Below are positions 1 to 12,600 of a stretch of 64,000 bases of DNA, piece by piece. Numbering within the stretch: position 1 is the first letter of the stretch; each line of letters begins with the position of its first letter. The notes beneath the pieces were generated by a model. The model made no database searches and had not been told where the DNA came from. It saw nothing but the letters and a program-made list of their open reading frames with translations. Where the stretch lies: positions 992,001 to 1,056,000 of the forward strand of contig BQMF02000063.1 of NCBI GenBank assembly GCA_027922465.2. Direction: 5' to 3'. Made by a program: the position numbers and the translations under genes. This stretch comes from Turritopsis dohrnii. Its lineage: Eukaryota; Cnidaria; Hydrozoa; Anthoathecata; Oceaniidae.

Positions 1-537
1 ATTTCTTTGTCTTGAAAATTATTTGCTGGTGGCGTTTCTTAATAAGACCCCATTTACATTCGATGTTTAACAATACAACGAATAGTGTAATCTATGCAAA
101 GTATACAAAGAACAATTCAAGCACTGAAATCAAAAATCGTTGGTCTTGTAAGAAAAGACAATTTTACACAAGTACTAAAGTTAATGTTGTAAGTAGAATT
201 GAGAGTTTCAGAATACTAGGTGGTAGGAAAGGGAACTCTTTATTATGGAAACCAGCACTTGACAAATATCAAAACAACAAAAAAATGAGGTAAACAAACG
301 ATTGGCTTTCTCGTGAAGATTACTTTGCAGAAAACTTCTGACTATAGTTTTCTCAAGGTCTCAAGATGACAGTTCGATATCCTTAAATCAAACAAGAATG
401 TGCATGGCTTAAAGACCTGAAGACTTCAGGACTGCACAACTACTCCCAACAGTAAAACATTCTCAAAATCTAACAAAATTTTAAAAAGGGTGAAACTTTC
501 ATAAAGATTGAAGATTTTTCCTCAAGTTGGCCCAATA

Positions 538-735
538 TGAAATATGACTAACAAATTCAAAATCAACACCCTTCAGTTATTCTTTGCGCAAATTATCATC
601 AAAATTGAAGAACGTTCGAAATTTGGTCCAAACATGACACGAATTGCCCAATTTTGGTCAACTTAGACGAAGCGCCTGCCATGTTCGAAATCAGCACCTT
701 CCAATTGTCCTCTGTACAAATTCTTATGAAAATTA
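538..735. repeat. Degenerate internal tandem repeat, also dispersed
   Basis: Two diverged units follow each other (about 546-612 and 686-735), each reading roughly 'TTCRAAATCARCACC' then a pyrimidine-rich stretch, 'TGTRCAAATT' and a run of A. A nearly identical 66 bp block recurs at 2702-2767, sharing the word GACGAAGCGCCTGCCATGTT with 667-686. A weaker copy sits at about 43408-43460. This pattern marks an interspersed repeat family; its class is not recognisable. Confidence 0.6.
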
Positions 736-2056
736 GTGAACTTTTGAATTGTCCAATGTTGGTCAAGCCATAAAATACCTTAAAAAACCTTAAAAGAAGA
801 AGGAGGAAAGACTTTACTCCACCACAGGAGTTCTAAAGTCAACAAATGTAACAAGCAAATATTTTTCAAGTGTATCAAAATAATAGTTAACTTCCGATTC
901 GAAAACGGCAAATGTAAGAAGGAAGGAAAATCTGCTACCACGCATGCGTAAAATAGGAGGGTTTTACCATGCTGGTTACAACGTCAGAAAGCCCAGGTTG
1001 GCGTTTTCTCAAAACGTGATAGAAGTTGATAGCGAAGTATAGAGAAACGCGCTTCTACATGCTCTTGAAAATTTGCTTACTACAAGAAGATGTAGTATTT
1101 ATAGAACTGGTTTAGAAACTATTTTGTTTTTGCACAGTTCATCTTGAAATAAACACTTGATATGAATAACAACACAGCATGTCATGAAAGTCATAGTGAA
1201 CTCAAAACTGATAACGATATGAAAATGATCAAATTGGACAAATTGGGAAGCATATAGCTAATGCCATCACTCTTATTCCACCAGAAGTGGAGAAGTTGAA
1301 ATCTACCAATAAGAAACGTCAATCCCATTTACACATGCTTTGAAGATACTTGCTTTCCATAACTTCTAAGCAAAATATTCAGGAAATGTTCAAATAAATA
1401 ATTTCTTCACTTTTTCATCTACTGGTCAAACTTTTTAATTTGTCTCTAACCTATGTTCGGTTTTTATGAAATTATCATTTTTCCCCTATAAGAGTATACA
1501 TTTTCTGAAAGTTAAATAAATTCTCTATCAATCTATCATAAATTTTCATCTTTAAAACCAATAAGATCTTTAATTTTTTAATCATTGTTCTTTACGCTGC
1601 ATTTACACATTGGTCGGGCTCTTTTATTCATAAATTTCTCCCTAAGATCCCATTGGTTACGTCGTTACGTCGACATCGATTGATGTTTAGGGGACTTGGA
1701 GCTCGGCAAAGTGAGAAAAACCGTTGTCGAGATATTGACGATTTTAGTTTTTTCAGAGATCAAATGTGTTTACATAATAATGTAAATTTAAATTTTTGAC
1801 TCCAGAAACTTAATCTATTATAAAAATTACATAGGAAACCTTTCTAATATTTCTGGGTACTTTTTTGACCAAATAGGTTAGAGGCTATCCTTAAAATTGA
1901 AAAAGAAGGCTCATCTCTCTGTTTTTTATTGCTATGATCAAACAATTACGAAGACACCTCATGAGTCAGACAAAACTATTTTTCATATATATGAAACACT
2001 CACAAATAAACGTTTAATAAATTCATTATTCTATTTCCTTGAAGTAATTTCACTTT

Positions 2057-2220
2057 TACAGTATAACAGTATCGGGCCTCATTTTGTCCGGTATGACGGT
2101 ATTTGGCGAAAAAATTGACGGGATTACGGTATTTCATCTTCTGCCGGTAACGGTAAATCGCCCGTTTTATGCCGGTATTTCGGTATTTATGTACAAACAA
2201 TTCGGTATTTCGGTATGGGA
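2057..2220. repeat. CGGTATTT-rich repeat patch
   Basis: The words CGGTATTTCGGTATTT, CGGTATGACGGTATTT and CCGGTAACGGTAAA recur within about 160 bp. Such CGGTAT arrays usually belong to transposon ends, but I see no matching inverted terminus, so the class is left open. Confidence 0.4.
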
Positions 2221-2314
2221 TAGTTTGCCATATACACGTGATCATGATATAATGTTGATATTTTTAGTAGCACACGAGTTATCAACATTGTTGTGGCGTA
2301 ATATTTCGATTCTT

Positions 2315-2338
2315 TTGTTGTTGTTGTTGTTATTGTCG
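2315..2338. repeat. (TTG)n microsatellite
   Basis: About seven TTG/TTA trinucleotides in a row; a simple sequence repeat. Confidence 0.7.
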
Positions 2339-3824
2339 GATCAAAAAGAACTTTTTATGTCTGCTAAAATAGCTGTTCTTCTATGCAATTCAATAGCAAC
2401 TAGTTCGTTATATACCTTATAGTCGGTAAACGGGGAAAATTTTAGTCACTTTTCCCCGACTAAATAAGAAGAAAATAATCAAGATATTGTAATAACGTCA
2501 ATAATTGTACACCTCATCGGGGGGAAAAAGTCATTGGAGTTATCAAGTAAGGTCATTTTTTTCAATGGTTCAATGACACTCAAATCAAAGTCCGCAGATA
2601 TTAAAGAAGAAAAGTAACCTTTTAGCATCATTTGTCGGAATGGCTCTATGGCCGTTTCCGACTTTCCTTAGCATTTTGCCAGATGTGTTATTTGTTCATA
2701 GTTTAGACGAAGCGCCTGCCATGTTCGAAATCAGCACCTTTCGATTGTTCTCTGTACAAATTCTTATTCTTTATAGTTTATTACAGTACTTTTTTTATAA
2801 ATGTGTCGACTAACGTAAATCGTCTTTCGGCGAGTCGTGTTAACGTTATAGAAATAGTTTCCATTGTCAGAATTCTGGTTGTACCATAACACTTCTGAAC
2901 GAAGTTGCTTTTTACTTGCACACTAAGCTCTACTGAGTTTTACTACTTAACCAAATTTTGTCACATTCCTTTTTATTATATATTAATATTTTAAGTTGTC
3001 ACTAGATTTCGATTTCTTTTCAGTTTAAAAGTGTATAAGCTAGTAATTAGGATATAGAAAGGTTTGAAATTTTCTCATAGATAACTGTGGAAAAAAACAG
3101 GAAAGCGAAACTATTTTTTATGCTGTCCCATCGAGTATGAAAGTACAAATGCTTTGAAACTGGACATAATAAGCCACTTACAATCATTTCCATTATCATT
3201 TCTCCATGTTTTTTCGAAAATCTACTGTTCATACGATGACGATGATGATGCGAAAAGTTCTTAACATGTCCGCAAGGTCTTCTTGCATTCGACAATTTTG
3301 TTCATAATCATTTTCGAGTAAACATTCCAGGCATACTTTCAATTAAAGCTCTATTCACACGACCAAAATTCAGAAAACAAGCAAAATCTGGGACACAATG
3401 CTGAAAATCCTGCGCTTGACTGAAAGTAATGATTATATGGAAATTCTAGGACTTAAAACAAACGGCTTACTTTATTTACCTTTCGAATTTGCCATTGGGT
3501 AGGTAAAGACGTTCTGGTATCTAAGGATTGCCTTATCATAGAAATACGAGAACAGAAAGAACAACATCACCGAGGACATCTTTGGAATTTTTATTCTGTT
3601 TTTGCGAGAACGATAGTTTCTATCCTGTCACATATTTCACTGGATTTAGAACTATATGGGTTGGTTTACACCATTGTTTGGACTTCACACTTATGAAAAT
3701 TCAAAGATTTTGGGAAAAGTATAAGATTTACGCTGATATACCCAGGTAGTGTTACGAAAATACACGAAGTTAGACGACAGCACTTACAAATGTAAAACAA
3801 GTAAATTCATTAAAACATTATGCT

Positions 3825-3854
3825 GGTTTTGACTGACCTCTGGCTACGCCACTG
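3825..3854 (-). mobile_element. Solo hAT-like terminus
   Basis: Read on the minus strand this begins CAGTGGCGTAGCCAGAGGTC, the typical CAGTGGCG start of hAT-type elements. The same word, GGCGTAGCCAGAGGTCAGTC, forms one terminus of the element at 58455-58613, so both belong to one family. No second terminus was found nearby, so this is a fragment. Confidence 0.5.
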
Positions 3855-4755
3855 CCAACACCTTCATGAAGTACAAGAAATGTATCTTTAGGCTTTACTG
3901 GGTATTAAATAGCAGAAATGACAGAAAGTATTTGCTGTAACCATGGATACGTATGTTATATTAAAATAAGATTAGTTAAAGAAATTATGTAAGAGCCAAA
4001 AGAAAAAAACAACAAACTTTCTCGATGAAAGATCAACTTTGATTTAGTTTAGATTCAAAACAAAAACAAAATGGTTTGCAGTTTCTGAAGTGCACATGGA
4101 CTTCGTATTTTGCTCTCACATACGAAAAAACGAAGCGGCTAAATATTGAATACTACCGTGTGACAACAACACGAAAAATCGGAAGATGTTGCACAAAATC
4201 GAAAACTGACTTTCGCCTATCTCGTGAAACTATTATGTCTCATCGCTCGCTGCGGGGACAATTAGGAAAACTCGCAGAATTTTGATAAACAATAATAGAA
4301 ATATTCATATCTCCATGATTCTTGCCGTAGGATATTCTCGGTTTGTTGTTTGACTGCGCAAACACAGTATATGCTTAAAATGCGTCGTAAAACTTAGTTT
4401 CCATTTGAGGCTAATAAATTCTTCGCTTTAATTTTGTCGCCGAATTCAATAAAGGTGTTTACACTAGAATAGGCCAACTTCGCCGTAACAAATTCAGATC
4501 AAAATTATAGAGAAGGAGACGGAGTATGAAGTGACAAGACATGATTTTTGATGATGGTGAGAAGAAGATGAAAGAGTGAAAGAGAGATACAAGTTCCAAA
4601 AAGAAAAGTATGTGTTAAGAAAACCTTCGAGGAAAGACAAGCGAAAAATACACTTAATCTGATGACGTAACAATTGTGTTTGGAAGATAAAAAGAATCAT
4701 TTAAGGTACATCAGAAAACTAAGTTCGGAAAAAAAACAGTGTGATGAAAATGTCA

Positions 4756-5335
4756 GCTAAAAAATTTGATCACCTTCTGTCATTAGTAGCACCTTTGACC
4801 GTTAAAAAATACACCAAGTTCAGGAAACTTTTCAGGTTCCTTGCATCCGACGAATCACATATTTCACTGTCATTACAATTCTGACTGAGAAAAGATACAT
4901 TATCAAAGATTGTTTCTAAGTGTTGTGAAGCTTTTTATCAAGTGCTTTGCCAAACATATTTGCGGAGTGCCAATCACTGGAAAAATGGAAAACTATTGCA
5001 CGGCAATTTGAAGATACATGGAATATGTCGCACGTTTTTAACATCAAATTTCCGGAAAGCACAGGAAGTTTATACCATAATTACGCAAGAATTTTTCATT
5101 CTTCTTTTTATAGAAACGCAAATTGCAACTTCACTTTGTTCGATGTTGACCAATATGACAGTAATAATGGTAGCAGTATCCTAGCAACATCGGAGAGCAT
5201 TTTGAAGATCATTCTAAAAATGTGCCACAGCCAGAAACGTGTTGATTGTGAACTCCTACCCTATTTGTTATTAAGAGACGGAATATTCCCACTTAAGTTG
5301 GTTAATTCCCACCATATCCAGGTAATATGTCGAAA
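4756..5335 (+). pseudogene. Decayed PIF/Harbinger transposase fragment
   Basis: Translation in shifting frames gives blocks typical of the DDE transposase of PIF/Harbinger elements (HARBI1-like). In order these are: DHLLSLVAPLTVKKYTKFRK; SKIVSKCCEAFYQVLCQTYL; EKWKTIARQFEDTWNMSHVF; IKFPESTGSLYHNY; FDVDQYDSNNGS; and LPYLLLRDGIFPLK. Stop codons and frameshifts separate the blocks. The stretch after the tryptophan-asparagine motif that normally holds a catalytic Asp (family pattern H-x-x-G-A-x-D-G-K) is missing. The longest uninterrupted frame is 4947-5378. It is therefore a dead transposon copy, not a host gene. A PIF/Harbinger-like MITE with TTA target duplications sits at 10580-10865, so the superfamily has been active here. 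Confidence 0.75.
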
Positions 5336-5520
5336 TCAAAACATATCCGATACAGTGCGCGTAGTGTACGTAGTCTAAATAGACTGGATGGATTATGATG
5401 ATTGGTAAAAAGAAATAGGCTTTCTTCGCGGTCTTTTTCTTTGTAAGTCCCAGTTTTGATTTGCCCAAAAAAAACGAAGGACAATTGTTCATCTTCCATA
5501 ACGAAAATTTGTTTTGACAT

Positions 5521-5610
5521 ACAGTTATTTTATAAGCAGTTAAGGTCAGACGTTAGTAGTAATGTTGCTTAAAAGATGACCATATTTTAGTAGTGGTGTT
5601 GCTTAATTCA
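5521..5610 (-). mobile_element. MITE fragment (GCAACA...ACTACTA family)
   Basis: This is an inverted copy of 7936-8025. Both contain GCTTATAAA, a CGTTRGTAGTAATGTTGCTT-like block and TAGTAGTGRTGTTGCTTAATT, with scattered mismatches. It represents one end of the fuller element at 7616-8028. Confidence 0.65.
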
Positions 5611-6282
5611 TAGAAATAAGCACTCATTTTTTGTGTTGTCTTTCATATACAAACATTTGATCACAAGATCACAAATGGCAGGCGGCGAACCTAGCAATAA
5701 ATATTGAAACTATTTTGATCTTTCATCGTCATTGATTTAATGTGAAGAATTTAAAGCGAAGAACTTTTGGTATTCCTGGGGCGATGAAGGAAGGCAATGA
5801 ACCGGTGACGAACGTATGGACCCAAGTGTGAACTAAGCTTAAGATTGAAAAAAATAATAGTCGCAATAAATATTTTAGGAAACCAAGCTTTATTTACTTT
5901 AGGGTGCTACTTCGGACGTGGGCGCATTTCGAAATCCCAAACTGGCCGCCACTGGCTGATGGGTGGTTTTCCTTCTCTCGGTGTAAATTAGTTTCCAATG
6001 TTCCGATATAGAAGTACGTCAAAATAGCAACAAACAAAATGGCGAATGCGTCACATTTTTAGAATTCCGAAGAGCACACAGCCAAGAAAGTTTTGCAAAC
6101 TACTTTACCATTGACTTTAGTATATATCATGATAGCATCGGGTGGCTTCACTTTCGATGACGATGATATCAATACAAACAATTCCTCAGAGGATGAAGCA
6201 TGGAAAAAAGGTTCGATCTATTCAATGGTTCTGTATAATATAGTTTTCACTTTCCTAACATGTAGCTGCCATAATTATCCGA

Positions 6283-6840
6283 TTAAGCGCCCAGCATTTA
6301 TTAAGCGCCCCCTCTAATAAGCGCCCAGGTAATTTCCACAAAGTTAAACAAGCGCCCAGCACTTATGAAGCACTCCCTTGAATAAGCGACCACATTTTAA
6401 AAGAGGGCGCTTATTTGAAAGCTAAATTTTTACTTTCTTATGGTGGGACTAAAAAAGTTTATGTTGTGACCATCTTTTCTATTAAACATAAATAGGAAAT
6501 CTTCTATAAAGTCCTTTTTTCTATGTTTCAACTATAAGATTGAAAACTGTTCTTTGATTTTCAACAACTGTTCATCAAGGACTCTTGCTGTTCGACTACA
6601 TTTTGTGCGGGCGGAGACATTTTATGTGAAGATGAGAAAGATGATATCGATGTTGTTTAAAACTAAAACTTTAAAACCTAGAAAGACCAAAACCTCATTT
6701 TTTGTTAAATCTTTTTTTCAGTTTTATTTTTCAGGAAAAATTATAAAAATCAAAATTGCCGTTGTCTTTATAATATGTACAAAAATTAGAAAAAGTTCAT
6801 AAGCGCCCAGCATTTTTTAAGCGCCCCCTTCGATTAAGCG
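6283..6840. mobile_element. AAGCGCCC-array element (MITE or transposon ends)
   Basis: The octamer AAGCGCCC (often TTAAGCGCCC or ATAAGCGCCC) occurs repeatedly in 6283-6372, once inverted as GGGCGCTTATTT near 6414, and again directly in 6800-6840. The intervening 370 bp is AT-rich without a recognisable frame. Clustered short repeats at both ends resemble subterminal transposase-binding arrays of cut-and-paste elements. The exact boundaries and superfamily are not clear. Confidence 0.5.
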
Positions 6841-7615
6841 AAGATGCAAAAAAATCCAAAAATTTAATAATCATCAATTTTGAATCTCAAGTATTCAGAT
6901 CATTATTTGCAATATTGAAATGTGTTAAAAAGTACTGGCCTATTATTCACGAATTATAAGTTTATACTTTTCGTCACAAGTGTGTGAGGTGTTCAGTGAA
7001 GTTATTGATTTGTTTTGTGTATTATGATTGCTGTGAGCAACAAACGAACATTTTCAACGAACAGTCGATTGTTACTAAAAATAATAAATACCTATAAAAC
7101 TTTTTTTTAGCCAGTTGTCACAATAATAACATAAAAACATCATATTCCGTCTGATGTTTATTTCATAAATACATTCTCTATATCTACTCTGATACATCAA
7201 CTGACAGTGGTGAAAATATGAATATATCACCTATCAGGAGTACTCAAGAATGTCTCAATCTGAGAAGGAGAATGATCAATGTGGAACAGCAATATGGAAG
7301 ACACAGCCTTGCTAAGACAATATTTAGGTCAAACCGCAACTTAGTAAGATGATGGGGAATTACACCAGCTCATTGTTTAGGGTCAACTTCATCTAACGGC
7401 TTGGACAGTTTCCGGTCTTCCTTTGGTTCAAAAAAGGCTATTGCAAAAATCTGCAAACTTATCTTTAACTGCAGAAGACAGGGTTCATTATCTTCTTGCA
7501 AATCTTCTAAGAACATCTAGACTAGCTGGTGTATTGGAAGAAAATTTAGTCTCGTTTATAGTGCTGTGAGAAGACAAGGTAATAAAAATCACGACTGTAC
7601 AATGAAATGTATAAG

Positions 7616-8028
7616 TACGTGTTTTTTTATATAAGCAACACGTTTATAAGCAACACTAGTAAATTTTCTCAAAAATTTAAGCAACAGTACTACAAGAATC
7701 TTAGATAAATTAGCAACATGATGTTTTGAAATGATGCAATACTAGCGCATAGCTACAGCACATTTTTTAAAATTGTGACACTAGGTTGTTACACTAGGTT
7801 TTGCAGTACTAGGTCGTGCGCGCTATATAATTGTTTGAATGTCCCAGACTTTAAACTTGCTATTTGAATTAGAAACGTACAAAAAGGTTTTCAAGATGGG
7901 ACATATAATGTATTCTCGATTAATGCTTTTAGCAACAAATTAAGCAACATCACTACTAAAAAATGGTCATTTTTTAAAGCAACATTACTACCAACGTCAG
8001 ACCCTGGTTGCTTATAAAAAAACGTGTA
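7616..8028. mobile_element. MITE with AAGCAAC terminal inverted repeats
   Basis: The left end (ACGTGTTTTTTTATATAAGC, then AAC) is matched in inverse by the right end, which reads ACACGTTTTTTTATAAGCAA on the opposite strand. The interior is non-coding and contains several GCAACA and AGCAACA words in both orientations. At about 413 bp without a transposase it is a non-autonomous DNA element. The right half recurs inverted at 5521-5610. Confidence 0.65.
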
Positions 8029-8638
8029 TCGTTTAAACATTTTTAACAACTGCTATAGCACGATGCTTTCTATGCTGACAGATTAGATGGATAGATTTTT
8101 TTATGAATTACTTTGGATGTTGACACTGTTTGTTTCTCTCGCATGTGCACTTTATAATCTCCAGATCGTTTTCATTTCAAAAACGTTTTTTTGTAGAACA
8201 TATCGGTGTATGTCATTTGCGCATGAGGAAAGATAGATGAGAAATTAGAAAACACTTTTTCTAGATCGAAAGAAAACGAGTTTCGGAAAATATTTGGGCT
8301 ATCGTTATTTATCAACTGAGATTAACTAATGAAGTTACTTATAGGAAAAAGAGATACCAACAAGCGCTTAATGACAAAAACGGGATAGCAGCTACACTAA
8401 CGCATTTTTTAACACCATCGAACCCTCCCTGGCTTTAGTACTCGAATTCGAAATCAGCATTCCAAAATTTTTACGACACAATCGGGTAGATTTCAAAACA
8501 AAAACCTGAGAAATTTAATCTCAAATTTTCCTCAAAATGTTATTACTAGTAGCCACAAATTTGGATTTAATTTCGTGGTGTATATGGTTTGATTCCTACG
8601 AAGAATCGGGTTTTTCGAGTCTCCATCGTTCGTGTAAA

Positions 8639-8661
8639 ACAATACAATACAATACAATACA
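8639..8661 (+). repeat. (ACAAT)n microsatellite
   Basis: Four perfect tandem copies of the pentamer ACAAT/AATAC; a simple repeat. Confidence 0.75.
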
Positions 8662-8931
8662 CAACCTCCCATCCATCTGAGCAAACCGATTTTTTCAGAC
8701 TTTTTATTTAAACTGAATAAGTTTCGACGCTTTCAATAAAAAAACTTCATCTTTGTTGCCAAACGAATCCCTGTCAAAAAATACAAATGTACTAGATGAG
8801 GTGTGGTAACTAAGTTTACAACAATCCTAAAGTATAAGTAATCAAAGTAAAAACAAAATCTTGATTACAAATGGAAAACCTGGTAACTAAATTTACTATC
8901 CTACAAGACACTTGCAAGACAAGAGATATAA

Positions 8932-9037
8932 CCCAGTCGGCAAAATCGCTAAAAAGTCACTGTGACGGAGAGAATTTTAATTGAAATGGTGTGCATATTT
9001 ATATAGAAATGCACACCTTCGCAGAGATATTTCAACA
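8932..9037. mobile_element. Foldback MITE copy 1 (CCCAGTNGGCAAA family)
   Basis: This diverged copy of a short palindromic element is also found at 34551-34663 and 57104-57224. Shared features are the CCCAGTCGGCAAAAT start, an AAAAAGTCACTGNGACG block, a central GTGTGCATATTTATATAGAAATG-like core and an inverted CCTTCGCAG..ATTTCAACA block. The right terminus is eroded. Confidence 0.6.
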
Positions 9038-9646
9038 GATGTAAGCACAAGCGACGACAAGAAAGAACTTTCGACTCCAAGCAAAAAAAAAGTTTAAGGA
9101 CGAAAACTAATTTGTAATCGAGACAAAATAATATACCGTAGTACATAAAAAAACGTATGATATTGACATGCAAGGAATTATAAGACATTTTGAATTAAAT
9201 TCTGTGAATATGTGCAACATTTAAATAACAAAAAAGGTGATTGGCTTAAATTATTCGAAAAAAGTGACTGGCTTAAGGATGTTCGAAAACAAAAATAGAT
9301 GTCACGATCAAATAAAACGACAGGAAAATCGTGAAGTGTGAAATTTTCATTGCTAAATAAAAAGATAAAAAAAATTGTAATAAAATATTGATTGATTTTC
9401 TGAACATCAATCATGTAATCATCTAGAATCACAAAACGCCATGTTGTAATTTCATCATACCTAAACAAAACATTTCGCCGAAGATCTAAGAATGATCACA
9501 AAGATCTCCATCATAGTGTTAGCTAATCAAAAATCTCCATCATAGTGTTCCTCTGACCAAGTAGCTTTTAAGAATTTTCTTTTCAAAATCTTAAATTAGT
9601 TTCTGGCATTCCGGCTGCCGTGAAAAACATTTTTATTTTGTGTTAT

Positions 9647-12600
9647 TTACAAGCAGTTCTCACACACGAGTTTAACTTTTCCATTTTCCTGTACAAACGA
9701 CTGCTGTTGCAGGATTTCATTACATTTGATGCATCGGAAGCATTCCTTATGCCAGTTGTCGTTGTCCACAGTGTAAAACTCCCCGTTAACAATGAAATCG
9801 TCACAGGCCGAGCATTTTTTGGCGTACAAATTCTTGTAACAGGGCGTGCAATACCGTTTCCCGTCTTTTTGTTGGAATGCTTGATTTGCGATTGATGTAT
9901 TACAGCTTTCGCAAGCGAAGCAATCACGATGGAAGAAAAAACCGCCACACGCCACACCACCTTCGCGAAGGATAACACCACATTTCTCGCATCTCTTGGC
10001 GAAGTTGTTATCAAAACACGGGCAGCACACCTGTTTCCCTTCGTGCTGAATGAATCGCTTTGAGGTGATTGGGTCCTTGCAGACGTCACACACGAAACAG
10101 GAATCATGCCAATACTCGCCTTTCAGCTCCAACCTACAAGAAAAAAAATATTGATTGAGCGAAACGGTGAAAACGAAGTAAGTAACTTATTTCGAAAATT
10201 TATTTTTGTTTACCTTTTGGCGCCAGGTTCGAATCCTTTCCCACACGTATTACATCGTTTATCATCGGTTTTTTGATAGCAGTTAGAACACAAGAAGTTG
10301 TCATCTTTGATAACGAAACTAGTACCACTTAACCGACATTTACATAGGTTGCATACCAAACAGTAATCATGCCAATGCTCGTCATCGTAAATAACGTCTT
10401 CTTCATCAACGCCTAGTGGCAAACACAAGTAGTTTGACAGAAGTAGTGGAGAAAACACTAACAATACAAGTGTGAAAACTCAAAGAATATCGCAACACAG
10501 TGAATGAATATCCATTAAGTTGCTGATGCACACATAAGGTAGTCAAGTTGTTACCATAGTTACCATAATTCGATTTTTAAGGCGGTTTTCCACTAGGCGG
10601 TTTAGAACGCGCTGGGCAAGGCAGCTATTGTTTTTAAAACAATGGCCGAAGAACAATCCGCTTCGCGCGTTTTTATTTAATTTCCACTTGCAAAGATAAG
10701 TTGAAAAAGAGCGCCTAAAAATATAAACAGAAAAAGTAGAGATGAAGATGATGTTTACAGAGAAACTAATAAAAACCACCTAATAGAAAAAAAAAAGAAA
10801 AACAAATGAAGAAACAATAGCCGCCTCACTCAGCGCGTTCTAAACCGCCTAGTGGAAAACCGGCTTTAGGAATACTCAGCTCCATAAACTAGCTGCGCTG
10901 TAGCCATTTCCAACAAAAGTACAATCAGATGATAGATATGGAATGATAACGAGGCCTGGTCAAACTTACCAATGATTTTGTGACACATATGACAAGTACT
11001 GGCATACTTGCTGTCGTAACATGAGATGCAAATAGGAAAACCTTGATCCACAAGATGCTGCTCGCCGCTAAGTTCCTTTTCACAAACACAACAGACAAAA
11101 TGCTGAGAATGATACGATTTATCATCTGTACGAATGTATTCCCCTCCAAATATCAGCTAAAGAAAGTATGAAACATATGACTTACAGAAGGTTTATTCTG
11201 GTGTTACATTAGGGACTTGTCCTTATTCAATTATTGTTATTGAAAACTATGCAACTACCGCGATATAATTCAGTTAAGGATAACTAAACAAGAAGAAACC
11301 ATTTATCGTGTCTTACCTCATCACACATACAGCATCTTGGTTTGATTTGTTCAGCATGATGACGAACACAGAAGATTTCACCATTGCGGAAACAGTACAC
11401 AAGATCAGCTAACAATTCATTACATATCGAACATTCAAAACAGTTAGGATGCCAAGCTGCAGTTGGTCCGAGAGAAGGAGCATTTATGTAAACATCTCCG
11501 ATGTCTATATCTTTGCGACAATTATTACAACGCTAAAAATAGTAGTAGTAGCATGTTTTTCACTCAAACTTAAAACATCAAACCAAAATATTTTGAAACT
11601 ATAATTAGACAGCATCATGATCATATCTTCAGTTACCTTTCCGTCAGTAGCTTTCAACACTTTTCCAGTTCCCATTTCTGAAGCCTGTTCTTTCTTAAAA
11701 GCATCTAATAAATATTTCTCTTTAGGCGATAATGTTGTGATATTTTCAAAGTTAGAATCCTGCAATGGGAACTGTCGCATGAGTTGTTGATTGTGGTATT
11801 TGATACCTTCCGAATTGTTAAAATTCGGAACTCGATTTTGTATCAAACTTTTCATAAATTGTTCAATCTAAAAAAAAAAAATGATGAAAAATGATAGAAT
11901 ACTTTCCTTACAGTCCAGTAAAAATCAATCAAGAAAGAGTAGAAAAAGCCATGACTTACCAGGTCATCATCAATTCCGGGAGGTACCCACAAATATTCAT
12001 CACTATCAGGTTCTTCTGCAGAAATATTTTCATTAGTATCGTGTAGGCTTAAGCGATTCATCTTGTAATTGTTGATGATGTCCGCCATTGGCACTTCATG
12101 CTCGTCTTTATCGCAGTTGCAGTTCGCACAAGATTTCCTAGCAAAAGAAACACAGAATTAAAAGAAAAAAGAAAAATACAAGTTATAAATAAACAGCAGA
12201 TGTTTTTTAGCAATATAAATAGGAATGAACTCCATAAACAGTTGTTTTGCGTGAATTATTTACATCCAAAGAACAAATACTTTTGTTAACTTCAAAGGGA
12301 ATTTTATCTAAAAAGGTTCAAGGAACAGAAATTGTTTTAAAATATTTTTCACTGAAAATTTTCATTTTTACAGAGACATCAACTCAGTTGCAGTTGAAAT
12401 TATAGAATGGTATGATGGAGATGTGTTATTTGGAAGGTGATTAACCAAATTGATCTGATCAATGTTAATCCATCTGATGTCTTAATTGAAAACAGCACTA
12501 TGAAGATCACAAAGGACTACCTATGAGCTGTTTTCAGAAGTAAAATTAGTCATACAAAGAAAACGTTAGCTTATGTTGCTAGATTAATGACAATATTTTC

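Larger units (their letters stand above)
1..4750. other. Gene-free stretch with dispersed repeats
   Basis: I find no convincing coding exon here. Open frames are short, lack recognisable domains and do not join by plausible splice sites. What is visible is repeat material: a degenerate motif family (538-735 and 2702-2767), a (TTG)n run near 2315-2338, a patch rich in CGGTATTT-like words (about 2057-2220), and a solitary hAT-like terminus near 3825-3854. Confidence 0.5.

Noticed and set aside
7363..7570. Protein-like fragment (LTAEDRVHYLLANLLRTSRL)
   Set aside because: No start, no splice partners and a stop just upstream; I could not assign a family, so it is not called.
10214..10250. GGTTCGAATCC resembling a tRNA B box
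   Set aside because: It lies in the LIM exon (codes GFEPGA) and no cloverleaf or A box is present.
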